From Gordionus sp. m RMFG-2023 (taxonomy: Eukaryota > Nematomorpha > Gordioida > Chordodea > Parachordodidae), in the NCBI RefSeq assembly GCF_954871325.1, contig NC_088778.1, positions 12,657,882 to 12,721,881 of the forward strand: a stretch of DNA of 64,000 nt. Direction: 5' to 3'. This document shows positions 11,547 through 22,299 of this stretch, in pieces (positions within the stretch are counted from its first letter, which is position 1; every line of letters begins with the position of its first letter). The notes beneath the pieces were generated by a model. That model did no database searches and was not told the DNA's origin. It saw only the letters and a list, made by a program, of their open reading frames with translations. The translations under genes and the position numbers were made by a program.

Positions 11547-12000
11547 ATAACTATCCCCATTATTTCCTCTTTATAATTCAAATATTGATATCAGCCATCA
11601 ATAATGAACAAATGCAAAATAAACCTTTAGAATATCATAATAGGCTTGATAAGTCCCCCCCCCCCCAAAAAAAAAAAATTTTTTAATGATAGCCCTCCAA
11701 CTACTAGAAATATGCATCTAATATTGACCCATCTACTGGTTTACATTATTTTTGTTTGTTTAATTTCAACAATAGTTTATATTTTTGCCTGATTTCTTTA
11801 TTTGTCTAGGCTAACCCAACCTTAATCCCTCACATTGCTACAAAACATGATGAATCTTTTAAAGATACGCAAAGAAAATAATGACGAATAAACAAACGCC
11901 TTGCCCGTTCTAGAATTACTGGTAGCCAAAATAATAAAGAACTACGCTTGAAATTTCCTCTGGAGGTTTATTTTGTTTTTTTTTTTATCTTATGATTTAT
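11547..12000 (+). pseudogene. Decayed Helitron exons (upstream part)
   Basis: Starting after TTTACTTTAG, the sequence parallels the exon at 60,101-60,292 (shared SAINN, RLDKSP and TTRxMHLILT peptides) and is followed after TTTGTCTAG by ANPTLIPHI, matching the exon at 60,375. A run of C and A near 11,656 disrupts the frame. This links the 11.5-kb and 60-kb loci as copies of one multi-exon element gene. Confidence 0.55.
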
Positions 12001-12349
12001 ATTTATATGTTTATTTTTTTTCACCCAGTTGCCTCCAAATGATATTTCTATCACCACTACCACAATCCCCATGCCACCTCTGCCTAATTTTTAACAAATA
12101 GAATCATTTAATTCCGTACTATCATTCACTTCACTAGGAGTTAATATAAATATTACTTTATCCGATTCTCTGAGAAACTTTCATGAATATTGAGAGGAAT
12201 GTTAAAACTTGAATGTGCAGTACGGCCAATTTCATCAACTTTATTAATGGAAAAATATGCAGTAGTTCTGTCATGACCTTTATAACAATACTTACGACCC
12301 TTTTATGGTTGAGTTAACATTGTTGTTCATTATTCTATTTTAGAGGGGG

Positions 12350-12520
12350 ATACCAATGCTGACACTTTTGACAGAAATATCATTTTGCGTTCTTCTTTTA
12401 CCAGTATCCCAAGGCATATGCATCATCTTTATCAGGACACAATGGGTTTTGTACACTGCTTTGGTAATCCGTCATTATTCATTACTTTCACCTACAACCC
12501 TAAATGATATGAAATTATAT
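12350..12520 (+). pseudogene. Helitron Rep-type N-terminal domain fragment
   Basis: In the +2 frame relative to the longest ATG frame, the segment reads NIILRSSFTSIPRHMHHLYQ, then DTMGFVHCFGNPSLFITFTY, then NPK. This is the conserved helitron-like N-terminal motif (family pattern: ILPSSFTGSPRYM..., YQDAMAI, FGxPDLFITFTCNPKW). A stop follows NPK where Trp is usual. Upstream, RNFHEY and a Cys-containing segment fit the preceding zinc-like region. HUH and helicase parts are absent. This is the firmest evidence that the surrounding element is a Helitron. Confidence 0.75.
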
Positions 12521-13535
12521 ATTAATTATTTCCTCTCCAGACCACCGCCCAGATTTATTTTGTCGCTTTTTCCATCAAAAATTAAAATGTCAACAAGGAT
12601 TTGCTCTTAATTTTATAAAATACACAAAATAATAATTAACTTTCATTATTTTTTAAAAAAATTAGCCTAAATTTATATGGCAATAAAAAAAAATTCTTAA
12701 AAAATATATAAAGAATATAAGTTTCATTAGTGTTTAATGGCATTTTTGTAATTTAAATAGATAGCATTTTTTTTTACTAAACATACAGATATAGTTATCC
12801 CTTATCAAATTCTTTGATAAATAATTTCGGAAATGCAAGACATACACTAAATTTATCTGAAAAACAACAATAAACTTATATAATACAACAATTTATTTTT
12901 TAGATATAATTTTAATTGATCATATTACAAAAAAGTATGAGTCAGTTAATTTTATTTTATAGATAAAAAATAATGATACAAATATTAATCATTAAGCATT
13001 ATAAAAAATAAATTTTATTAGAAATGTTTCAGTGGACATAATTTCAATCCATATTTTTCTCCATGACAATATATGGGGTTATATTCAATAAAAAGAAGTA
13101 AGATTTGATATTTCTTATAATAATATTAGGGCAGACCTGATTTTGTCATGATTCTCTAATAAGTGATTTGCCCAGACTTTCCCAGTTACCCTTATTACGG
13201 AATTCACATGTTTTTTTTGCATATATAACTAGGAGTCAAACCGGTAAATCAGATATTTTCCCTTCATGTGTGATAAATTAATTAAAAATTTAACTATCTC
13301 CAAGGTGGGAAAAAATTTTCAAAATTATAATGGGTAGGGCTGGGGTTGGAACCTCAAAATTAATATTGGCTTGCACCTGTCTTGGGAATATCTTTTACAA
13401 ACTATTAAGGGTTGAGCTGGGCTTGAAAAACTTTTTTAAAATATAAAGTCTTGGATGCTTAGAAATATTTTCGTAATATTGTGAGCTTAGACCTGGCATG
13501 ACATCTATCCTAAAAAATGAATAAAAATATCATTC

Positions 13536-13563
13536 CCCGTCATTTTTGACGGGTTTCTACTAG
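13536..13563 (+). other. Helitron 3' hairpin and CTAG terminus
   Basis: Stem CCCGTCA, loop TTTT, stem TGACGGG, a 10-nt tail ending in CTAG, and insertion before T, as known for Helitrons. Confidence 0.85.
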
Positions 13564-14238
13564 TTTAAATTAATATACTCAATGCTTTATAAAATCAATA
13601 GGCCATATTTGATAGAATTTACAATGAAGAAGAAAATAGTTATGAAATCATAGGCAGTGAAGAAATCAAATTTAATGGGGTTGACACAGATTCCGATGTA
13701 ATATATTTCGGTAGTTTAAAAACTTAACAATTTAAAAAATTATATGATTTAATATAACCTTTTTGTATAATAACAACGAATCAATTTTTAAAGATAAAAT
13801 GTATTTTATATTATACAAATAATATAGATAGAGCTTTTGACTAGCCAAGATGCTAGTATAAGTGATTTATCACAGATTGCAGAAATATATACGTCTAGCA
13901 GATTGAGTATTTCAAATATATTTATGATGACTCCAACGAAATCTCGCCGGAAATGTATCCTAATACACATTATAGTTTACATACAGCCTTAAGTATATAT
14001 TTTTAAAATTTAATATACGATTATGATATATTTTTTTGACAAATTTAAAAAGGTGTATTAATCACATTCTCTCTTGAGAGTGGAAATGGAAAATAAGGGC
14101 AAAACAACAAATTCATTAGTAAGAATAAGAAAATTAATTCCACATAAATACTCAACTAAATAAATAGATAATGAGGTTTATAATCAGGGATGTGAACCCG
14201 GACCCGGAACCTTTATAAAAGTGGAGGGTTCAAGGGTT

Positions 14239-14640
14239 CTAGTGGCGTAGCTAGGAATTTTCCTTAGAGGGGGTCCATACATATAAAAACCTGGGGGGCT
14301 TAGCCCCCAGACCCCCTTAAACGGGCCTTCGGCCGGGTTTATCTTAAAATCACAACCATATCTTCGATAATATATAATAAATATATTTTTTAAATGCATT
14401 AATAATATGTTATTATAATTTAGTAGATTATTCTCAAAGACTTTATAATAATACTATCCAGAATAACTTCAATAGTAATATAATATCCTTTCACAGACAT
14501 CAAAACCAGAAAAATTTAAATATTAATTGTATTTATTTGATATAAAGTCACTTTTAAGTCTTTTGAACGTATAATCTAAAAAAAAAAATTTTGCTCTGGG
14601 AGGGGTCCAAACCCGAAAACCACCCCCGTAGCTACGCCAC
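14239..14640. mobile_element. MITE with AGTGGCGTAGCTA inverted ends
   Basis: The ends AGTGGCGTAGCTAGG and GTAGCTACGCCACT are inverted, and GGTTCT flanks both sides, a likely target duplication. The interior has G/C-rich subterminal parts (GGGGGGCTTAGCCCCCAGACCC; CGGGCCTTCGGCCGGG) and an AT-rich middle. Related ends occur near 9,915, 24,836 and 60,593. There is no coding sequence. Confidence 0.8.
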
Positions 14641-14659
14641 TGGTTCTAGGTGTCATAAA

Positions 14660-14785
14660 ATTTTTTTAAAATATAAATATTTTTTTAAAAAATTATATAA
14701 ATATTTTTTTAAAAAATTATATAAATATTTTTTTAAAAAATTATATAAATATTTTTTTAAAAAATTATATAAATTTTTTAAAATT
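14660..14785. repeat. 24-bp tandem repeat
   Basis: About five head-to-tail copies of a unit based on AAATATTTTTTTAAAAAATT. The repeat is open in frames on both strands, which produces spurious ORFs. Confidence 0.85.
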
Positions 14786-14959
14786 TTATTAACTTTTTTT
14801 GTGGAATCATTTATTTTATCTTCGCTTTTTTCTTTCAATTTTCTTCCTGGACTTCCATTTTATTTAGAGATTGATATCATTAGTGTAGTTAATAATATTT
14901 TATTATGTGAATTTTTTAATATGCTATGGTGAATTTTTTAATATGCTATGTTAATGATA

Positions 14960-15812
14960 ATGCACAACACGTTGGTCCTCAATTTGTATGATGCTAGAAC
15001 GATTACTAAGTTTGAAAGATTTCTGTAATGATTTTATTATAGGATATGAAGTCATTTTGTTGAAAGATGATTGGTGCCAATTAAAGGACCTTACTAATGT
15101 TCGTTCCTTTTGACAATATTAAGATTACAATCAAAACAATTATGTTTATTTGGTTTTTATGGCATATGGATTAGATGCGGATCAGATTTAGAAAAATTTA
15201 CAGTCCTTTTTACACGAAATATTAGAAAACATGAAAATTCGAAAGCAAAGAATATTTGCAAAATAGTGTTGTATACGTTTTTATATATTTAGACCCTCGA
15301 TATAAAGTTTTATTGAGTATTGAGCAAAAACAAACGGCTAAATACCATCTTAAGGATTTATGGCATCAAAACTCCATTGACAATATATTGGAGGCTACGA
15401 CAATATCTACTGGTTGTAGTGATAATAATAATAATGATAGAAACATTGATGATCTTGAAATTTAAATTTTAGATAGAGAAAAAAAAATTATATTAAAATG
15501 CCTATTGCATCTTTAATAGTAAAGTTCTCAAAAGTTAAGAGAATAGATAAGGATATAAATATTTTAAAATTCTGGGGAAAATTCTGCAATATATCCAGAA
15601 TTATATATCTTATCTAGAATCTTCATGGCTGTACCGCCGACGCAGGTACAATAATCTTATAAAGATAAATATCTATTTTAGATAAGGGTAGAACGTGAAT
15701 TTTCATCTTTGAAATATATATTGTCTATACGTGGAAATCACAAGGATGATATTTTAGAAGATATTATGATTGTACGATTGAATCATAAATATAAATTATT
15801 TCATTTTTAAAT
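14960..15812 (+). pseudogene. hAT transposase, C-terminal half, decayed
   Basis: Readable blocks in order: WSSICMMLERLLSLKDFCND (about 14,970-15,035), LDPRYKVLLSIEQKQTAKYH (about 15,292-15,350), then MAVPPTQVQ (about 15,627-15,652), and EREFSSLKYILSIRGNHKDD with LEDIMIVRLN (about 15,690-15,785). These are the RNase H-fold flank and the C-terminal dimerisation domain of hAT transposases (family pattern LDPR.K, VPATQV..ERAFS, LE..L..R.N). Stops and frame changes separate the blocks. The N-terminal BED and first catalytic region are missing, probably replaced by the MITE and tandem repeat. Confidence 0.75.
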
Positions 15813-16079
15813 TTTTCATTTGTAAATTATGAATATGTATATATTGAAGTATAATAATAAATAAATGAAAAAAAATCTTATTTTGAGTCATTGTTTTTAT
15901 GTTCCTTGAACCCGGACCCGAACCATGGACCCGGGTCCTTTTCAAATTTTATTCTTGTACCCGAACCCGGACCTGGACCTTTTTTTTTGTCGAAGGGTTC
16001 ACATCCCTGTTTATAATAAAAAACAACATTCCCTTTAACAAAATAGAAAGTCCATATTTCAGAGATACCTTCTCCTTTA

Positions 16080-17465
16080 TATATAAAAAGAAGATATGGT
16101 GTCGACAAACGGATGCCAGCTATGTAAATAATTTATATCAAAAATCTAGAAATATACGCATTAAAGACCGTAAACAGGTAAATAGCAAAATCAGACATTT
16201 GGACGGGGTTAATTCCCTATCTTATTAAAATTGACAATACATTACATTGATAAAGATTGGAAATTTGTAAATAACCTTCTTGATCCCATAGAATTACCTC
16301 ATCCACATACGGATGAGGAAATGTCAAATAACCTATTATCATCTATTGAATCTTTTGGGATTCTAGATAAAATAAGGTCGATAACAATTGATAATGCCAA
16401 AAATTTCTTATCATCTGTGTCCATTAGGAAAATAAGGTTATTGCTTATATGGCCATATTAGTTTGGCACATATATTAAACATAATTATGAGCGCGGGAAT
16501 AAATATTTGAGTAAAAAATTAAACAAAATGAATAAAATTTTAAAAAATTACATAAGTCTTTTAAATTTATGAAGGAATACATGGATTTACTAAGTGGGAC
16601 TCGTATATCACTATATGTAATTACAAGATATTCCAAATTCATAATGATTTCCACAAACAAAGTAATAAATAACCCCATTCTTTATACTATTTTTTATTTA
16701 AAGAATATTGATGCGATAAATAATTAAGGCAAAAAGGAAGCCTTCTTGATAATCAAATTTTTATAAATAATAATTAAAAAAATTTTTGAAATCATTTTAT
16801 AAAATTACCCAAAAAATTTATTCAGATACAAATACTACAATTGGTCCGCAGTTTTATTTATAGATGAAAAAAAACATTAAAAGAAATTAATGAAAATCAT
16901 GACAAATTGAAAAATGCTGGTAGTATAATGTTAAAAATCAAAAATATATATGGAATGGAACACATTAATTCTCTTTCAAACTATACATTGTTAAACTTAA
17001 GACAAAGAAAATGTTTTTGCCAAAATTTATAAATAATGTTGATTTTTTTAAAATTTCCAAACGTTATATACGAAATATAACAGTACAACGTCCGGGTCCT
17101 CTATACAATAGACTAAGCCTTACATTATTTATTGCATATGGTTATATAATTATATATTTGTCTTTATTATTTAGGGATGTTTATGAGTTTCTAGATCCTG
17201 TAACCGATGAAAAGATATATATTTAAAAGAGGAAGCAGCTAGCCCGACAATCAATATAATCGAATGGTGGCTTATAAACAGCACAATATATCCAAATTTA
17301 TTTAATGGCCAGAGACTTTTTGGCCAAACAAACTACAAGAGTTGCAAGGGAAAGAACTTTTAGCAAAGCGATGGAATGTATGACTAAATAACGAGACAGT
17401 CTTTCATCCATCACCTTGAAGCAATGTTTATCCATGATTAATGTGACATCGAACTTTTAAAATAT
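16080..17465 (+). pseudogene. Second hAT transposase relic, interrupted by the hAT at 14,185
   Basis: Open pieces include HYIDKDWKFVNNLLDPIELP and IRSITIDNAKNF (16,240-16,420), the catalytic-core region of hAT transposases, and a C-terminal block IEWWLINSTIYPNLF, MARDFLAKQTTRVARERTFS, KAMECMTK, RDSLSSITL (about 17,255-17,440), the dimerisation domain. A BED-like Cys pair region (NGCQLC) lies near 16,107. Reading is spread over frames with stops. The element's own ends were not found. Remnants left of 14,177 (from about 13,600) probably belong to it. Confidence 0.7.
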
Positions 17466-17469
17466 TATA

Positions 17470-18110
17470 TTAGCATTTATTAAATCTATATATTTTATTT
17501 CTCTCTATATTTTTTTCTATGGTAAACGCGCATTTTAAATAATAATATATTATACGGTTGGCTTACAAGCATTTTTCAAATTGAACAATAAAATTATATT
17601 TCTTATATAAAATTTTTGATTGTTAATTATTTCAAAATATTTTTTGTTTCTAGGTGCACAAGATATAATATATGTTTATAAAAGATATATTTATCAATAT
17701 GTTTTAAATTTAACAGTGAGAATAAATGGTTTTAAATGCCCTAGAGTTCAGCAGATCCATGTCTTCTCTTCTATCAAATACTGAATTGAAAATAAAATTG
17801 CAAGATCCAAAAGTAATAAATATCTGATTAATACCACAATGTTTTGACAGTGCGCAAAAAGAGTATTAAATTTTTTTTTATTTAATTTGTAATGTAAAAA
17901 AATAATAGTATTAGGAATATATTAATAAATCCAAAAGTTTTATTATTTTTTTTAAATACCAAAAAAGCTTAAATGGCACAAAAGAAGATATTTAAAAATT
18001 TCCATTTTCCCTTTGGAGTAAAAAAATAATGGCAGATGGTTTCATGGTAGGGGTGCTTTTGATCTTAAGGCACTTCATCGTATTTTTCGTCCAACTCGTC
18101 CAATTCGTTC
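17470..18110. other. AT-rich stretch with one possible but unsupported exon
   Basis: At 17,725-17,811 a short ATG frame (MVLNALEFSRSMSSLLSN...) ends at a GTAATA donor-like site. No continuation could be joined, so it is not called. The remainder is AT-rich with no feature. Confidence 0.3.
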
Positions 18111-18111
18111 A

Positions 18112-18725
18112 AAATGGAGATTAACAAGTTTGAAGTGATAAAAATGTTATTAATTCATTTAGAATGGTAAAAATTAATTTTTAATGTATTATTTATTATA
18201 TTTAACAGGTTTGGAATGGTAAAAATGTTATTGAATTATTTGGAAAGGTAAAAATGTTATTAATTTATTTGGAATGGTAAAAATTTAATTTTTAATGTAT
18301 TATTTATTATATTTAACAGGTTTGGAATGGTAAAAATGTTATTGATTCATTTGGAAAGGTAAAAATGTTATTAATTCATTTGGATTAGTAAAAATTTAAT
18401 TTTTAATGTATTATTTATTATATTTAACAGGTTTGGATTGGTAAAAATGTTATTGAATTATTTGGAAAGGTAAAAATGTTATTAATTTATTTGGAATGGT
18501 AAAAATTTAATTTTTAATGTATTATTTATTATATTTAACAGGTTTGGAATGGTAAAAATGTTATTGATTCATTTGGAATGGTAAAAATTTAATTTTTAAT
18601 GTATTATTTATTATATTTAACAGGTTTGGAATGGTAAAAATGTTATTGATTCATTTGGAAAGGTAAAAATGATATTAATTCATTTGGAATGGTAAAAATG
18701 TAATTTTAAATGTATTTATTTATGT
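18112..18725. repeat. Tandem repeat, ~111-bp higher-order unit of ~28-bp subunits
   Basis: Subunits of the form TTTGGAATGGTAAAAATG TTATTAATTCA repeat. Every three or four are followed by TTTAATTTTTAATGTATT and a TTTAACAGG spacer, giving higher-order units starting near 18,208, 18,320, 18,430, 18,541 and 18,622. A shorter triplet of TTATTTATAATGTATAAGAC follows at 18,785-18,860. Confidence 0.85.
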
Positions 18726-18989
18726 TATTATAGGATTCAATTTCTACAGCAAATTAAGAAGCATTTTATTATTCTAATATAGATTATTTATAATGTATAA
18801 GACAAATATTTATTATTTATAATGTATAAGACAAATATTTATTATTTAAAATGTATAATAAAACAAAGAAATATGATTAAAATAAATATAAATTATTCAA
18901 CATGTATAAAACAAATATAAATTAAATAATATCAAATACATTTGAATTTTATACTAATTTAATATAAGCTGATGATTGATCAACAATTC

Positions 18990-19775
18990 CAATTTATTAA
19001 TAATATGATTATTATATTGTGTAGTCAGCTTTTCCAAATTTCTTTCTTTTAGGATATATTTGGAATTTGTTTTTTTAGAGTCATTCCTATGAGGTAATAT
19101 AATGCCTAATAATTAAATGATTATAAAATTTGATAATTTGTTAAACTTGATATAACATTAAGGGTTGCATGTTAGGTGTTACTAGGGGTTGAGATTGAGC
19201 AAACATATTACCTAAAGTAATGAATATAAAAAGATAATAATTGATGATGCTAGTTGAAGTTGGTTGAGAGTTTGTATCAAAGAACTGAGACTGAGTAAAC
19301 ATATTGCCTAAAAAAAATTGATTAAAGAAATTTTATTTTGTGAAACTTGATATGGTATTAGCAGACTGCATGTTGGGCGTTGCTAGAATTTGAGATTGAG
19401 TTAGCTGATAGTCTAAAACTATATAGATTTTAAAAATCTAATATTTTAAGAAACTTGATAATGAAGGTTGTATAGTTTGTTGAGATAATTGGAATTGAGT
19501 TATTGGTTGACTATCAGACATAAGTAGAAGGTTGTTGACTAAATAATAGGTGTTATAGTGAATTATCTATAAAAAAAACTTACCAATAGGGGATTTTCAT
19601 TGTTCTAAGGTATGATCTTGAATTTCTGTGAACTTACTGATTGGAAAATACTCCGTCCAGAACAACTTCTTTTTCTACATCGGTAATATGATTTGGAATT
19701 AATTACTCTATGCATTGTATTTACCAAATCAAAACATAGAATATCATGTCCTCTTTTGGATTTTTTATTAGTAAT
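18990..19775 (-). pseudogene. FLYWCH-like zinc finger followed by a series of Gln/Ser-rich short exons
   Basis: On the minus strand, about 19,770-19,625 reads SKRGHDILCFD, then NSKSYYRCRKRSCSGRS, and in a neighbouring frame KFTEIQDHTLEQ. This is the order of a FLYWCH finger (RG..L, Y.RC...C.GR, H), usual in MULE transposases and some host proteins. Downstream, about every 110 bp, come short open blocks after TTTAG acceptors: ITQFQLSQQTIQPS, YQLTQSQILATPNMQS, NMFTQSQFFDTNSQ, NMFAQSQPLVTPNMQP. Three end at ATATCAA/GTTT-like sites. It could be a MULE gene or a host FLYWCH gene. Frames are not all continuous, so I call it degraded. Confidence 0.4.
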
Positions 19776-20149
19776 TTTGTTTTCTAAAATGATATTACTA
19801 AATTGATTATATCTAGATTGTTAACTTTGAATTATATTGGGATTAATTCTTTTCTCAGGAAGAATTTTGATGTTGTTTGATACCGTTTTAATTTCCATTA
19901 AAATGATTATAAATAAAAATATTTTTAAACTATTACTTTTCCACCACTTTAATGAACCAATCACAGAATTGGACGAAACTTTACGATGAAGTGTCCATAC
20001 GATCATAGGCACGGAAATCGGTTTCATAATAGGTTCCTTTTTCAAAAAAAAAATATATTTATTAAAAATTCCTATCATAATATTAAAACAGTATAAAAAT
20101 AAAGTACAAAATATGTTTTTAAAAAGCAATAATTTTATCAAAGGAATGT

Positions 20150-20520
20150 TTAATTTATTGACGAATATATAAAAATTCTAATAAAATGCCGAAATTTGCT
20201 ACCAAGATTTTTTAAAAGCATAAAGGTTAATGGCAAAATATCTGCAATATGAATAAAAAGAAAGTTGTTGAAATATTTGAATATATTAATGTTGAGGTTT
20301 GATGAAAATGAAGAGAGGCACGTGTAATCCCATATTAATGATTTGCCGAACCTAGGGTATAGCTGTCGTACCAACAATTCTTAAGCCATATACGTGAGAT
20401 AAATTTACCTGCTCAAGGTAGTTCGGAATGTGGGCGTCTGTTAAACTTCGATTAATTACATGATTTATTGCTGTGTCAAGCTATTATCCTCCTAGGCTGT
20501 ATACACAATTAATACCATAC
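20150..20520 (-). pseudogene. LINE relic: C-terminal endonuclease region
   Basis: The minus strand gives GINCVYSLGG, then INRSLTDAHIPNYLEQVNLS, and, in a shifted frame, FGKSLIWDYTCLSSFSSNLN. These align with the C-terminal part of the LINE protein at 38,191-38,889 (GLNCIYSQGRH, ISRSLTRARIPNILEPTNLS, GKSLIWDFTC). It is a 3'-fragment, as expected for 5'-truncated LINE copies, bearing stops and a frame shift. Its right side is cut by the MITE at 20,526. Confidence 0.7.
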
Positions 20521-20525
20521 CTAAT

Positions 20526-20733
20526 GTTATTAAAAAGCCCGATTTGGGTCTAATAAATGGCCCGATTAAGATTTTGCCATAATAATATTGTGTAAACCTC
20601 AAGATTTGGCAAATAGAAATCCAACCCTTTCTGCCATCATGAGCAAAATAACAGGCTTACAAAAAAATATTTCGGTTATCATTTTAATAGTGCCATTTTT
20701 AACAAAATCGACCCGATTCGGACTAGCCATAAC
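20526..20733. mobile_element. Non-autonomous element, TTAAAAAGCCCGAT-type inverted ends
   Basis: Left end TATTAAAAAGCCCGATTTGG; right end ATCGACCCGATTCGGACTAG. The ends are inverted and the interior includes AAATGGCCCGATTAAG. It is the same family as 30,074-30,255. No target duplication could be confirmed. Confidence 0.55.
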
Positions 20734-20920
20734 TAACCTTTGAATACTGGTGATTTCCAGATTCATAACCTAGACAAAAATCTGTTAAAGGTTGTTTTTT
20801 TGGGTTCAAACTTTTCTCAGTTTGTGGCCAAGCTGTTCTGATCCAACAATTTACAACATTGGCTTATCAGTCTAATCATCAATCAATCATTTCAGTTCGG
20901 CATCCTCATAGATTTTATAA

Positions 20921-22033
20921 ATGATTAATTCTAAAAATTTGCTATTTTTAATATTTTTTTATGCCCTTACAATAAAATTACATAATTTATCATTAAATGG
21001 AGTAAAAGAATTGAATAGAAATAATTGGAGAGAAATTTTAAATGGACAATGGATGATTAAAATGTAATTTATGATTAAATTTATTTATTTTATAAAATTA
21101 TAGCTTTGCTCCTTGGTGTCCAGCCTGTAGAGCCTTGGATACTCCCTGGAGAGAATTCGCTCAATTTGGAACGCATTTAGATATAACTGTTGCTGAAATT
21201 GATATAACAAAATATCCAGGTTTAAAAATAATAATTGGTTTGTATAATATATATATAGAATTAAGTGGAAGATTTTTAGTTACAACTCTTCCTACAATAT
21301 TGCAGTAATTAGACATTAATTAAATAAATATAAATTTGTAGTGTAAAAGATGGGATATTTAGAGAAGTTAAAGGTCTTTATGATAAAGACAAGATTATAT
21401 CTTTCGTCAAAGATATGCAATGGAAGAATATCTCCCCTCTCCCTTCATGGAAAAATCCTAATACTTATCAGTATGTCATATATATATTTTTCATTCTTAC
21501 AATTAATTATAGCATGGCAGCTCTTGGAGAATTCTTTCGTATTTCTATGGCTATAAGGGTATTATTAATTTAATTCAAATTTATTTGTATATAATAATAG
21601 GATTTGCATAATTATTTAGTAGAAGACAGAGGCTTACCATATTGGTTATCTTATATTTTGTTTATTCTAATTACAATATTCATTGGAGGGATTATGGGAA
21701 TTGTATATAATATTATATAAGTTATATGCTAATAAAATTAAATAGATTCTTGTATTTTTTGCTGATTATTTTACCTCAAAACCTCAAAAACCCTTAAAAT
21801 ATTCAAAGCTTAAAAAAATTAATGAACAAAAAAAAGAGGAAGATATATTAGCTCCAGATTTGATCAATCTAATAGATAGTAATGAAGTTAATGAATTGGC
21901 AAATAAGGTATTTATACTTGAGTATTATAATTTTTTACATTATTTATATAAGATCATTGAAGAAATGGCCAGCATTCCTAAAAATATTATACATGATTCT
22001 ACAAATGAACCACATATTTATAAACGTAAATAA
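20921..22033 (+). CDS. TMX1: TMX1-like thioredoxin-related transmembrane protein (complete, 8 exons)
   Basis: ER-membrane thiol oxidoreductase of the PDI family. Exons: 20,921-21,063; 21,104-21,219; 21,259-21,304; 21,342-21,470; 21,513-21,558; 21,601-21,702; 21,746-21,907; 21,953-22,033. All junctions are GT/AG and phases agree, giving 274 aa (human TMX1 is 280). Seen: an N-terminal hydrophobic signal (SKNLLFLIFFYALTI), NNWREILNGQWMIK, the active site FAPWCPAC at about residues 49-56, the cis-Pro region LPTIL, KDGIFREVKGLYDKD, one membrane segment (about 173-200, WLSYILFILITIFIGG) and a charged cytosolic tail ending YKRK. The CPAC active site and the HNYLVEDRGLPYW segment before the membrane helix are typical of TMX1 rather than other PDIs. 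Introns are 37-45 nt. It looks functional. Confidence 0.92.
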
Positions 22034-22299
22034 TTTTTCTATTAACTATACCATATAAATATGTTGTTTTTTATATAAAAATATAATTTATTTGTATAAA
22101 TGATATTTAATATATTTTAAAATAATCTGTATGCTAATGACATATTGTTATATTGAATATTTATAAATAAAATATTTAATATGTTAAGCTTGACATTTGA
22201 CTTAAATAGGACTACTCTGGAAACTAAAAATCCTCTATTTAAACATAATTTATAAAAAATGATATGTATTGCTATTATGATTTAGAAATTTTTTTTTTT

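Larger units (their letters stand above)
10321..13563 (+). mobile_element. Helitron 1 (3' end precise, 5' end approximate)
   Basis: The 3' end is diagnostic: a 7-bp stem CCCGTCA/TGACGGG (13,536-13,542 and 13,547-13,553), then TTTCTACTAG ending at 13,563, followed by a T. The 5' end is placed near 10,321, where a TC..CGTGACGTCAT block is shared with 55,060. A block beginning GGGCAGACCTG occurs twice inside (about 10,770 and 13,130) and once at 55,635. The coding part at about 11,550-12,520 keeps exons resembling the 60.1-60.4 kb exons and a Helitron Rep N-terminal motif. Reading frames are decayed, so it is non-functional as it stands. Confidence 0.7.
14185..16009 (+). mobile_element. hAT transposon with CAGGGATGTGAACCC ends
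   Basis: Perfect inverted ends CAGGGATGTGAACCC (14,185) and GGGTTCACATCCCTG (to 16,009), with a perfect 8-bp target duplication TTTATAAT at 14,177-14,184 and 16,010-16,017. Subterminal GAACCCGGACC words repeat at both ends. A MITE (14,239-14,640) and a 24-bp tandem repeat (14,660-14,780) lie inside the left part. Transposase remnants follow at about 14,960-15,810. The element itself is inserted in another hAT relic whose coding region resumes at about 16,080. Confidence 0.9.

Noticed and set aside
14591-14932. 113-codon ORF with repeated YFFKKLYK, also open on the other strand
   Set aside because: It is the translation of a 24-bp AT tandem repeat plus MITE end; no protein features.
17725-17811. 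Possible first exon of a host gene (ATG, 29 codons, GTAATA donor)
   Set aside because: No downstream exon could be joined in phase and no homology was recognised.
18112-18725. Regular repeats considered as a CRISPR-like array
   Set aside because: Units are continuous with no unique spacers, the host is eukaryotic, and there are no cas genes.
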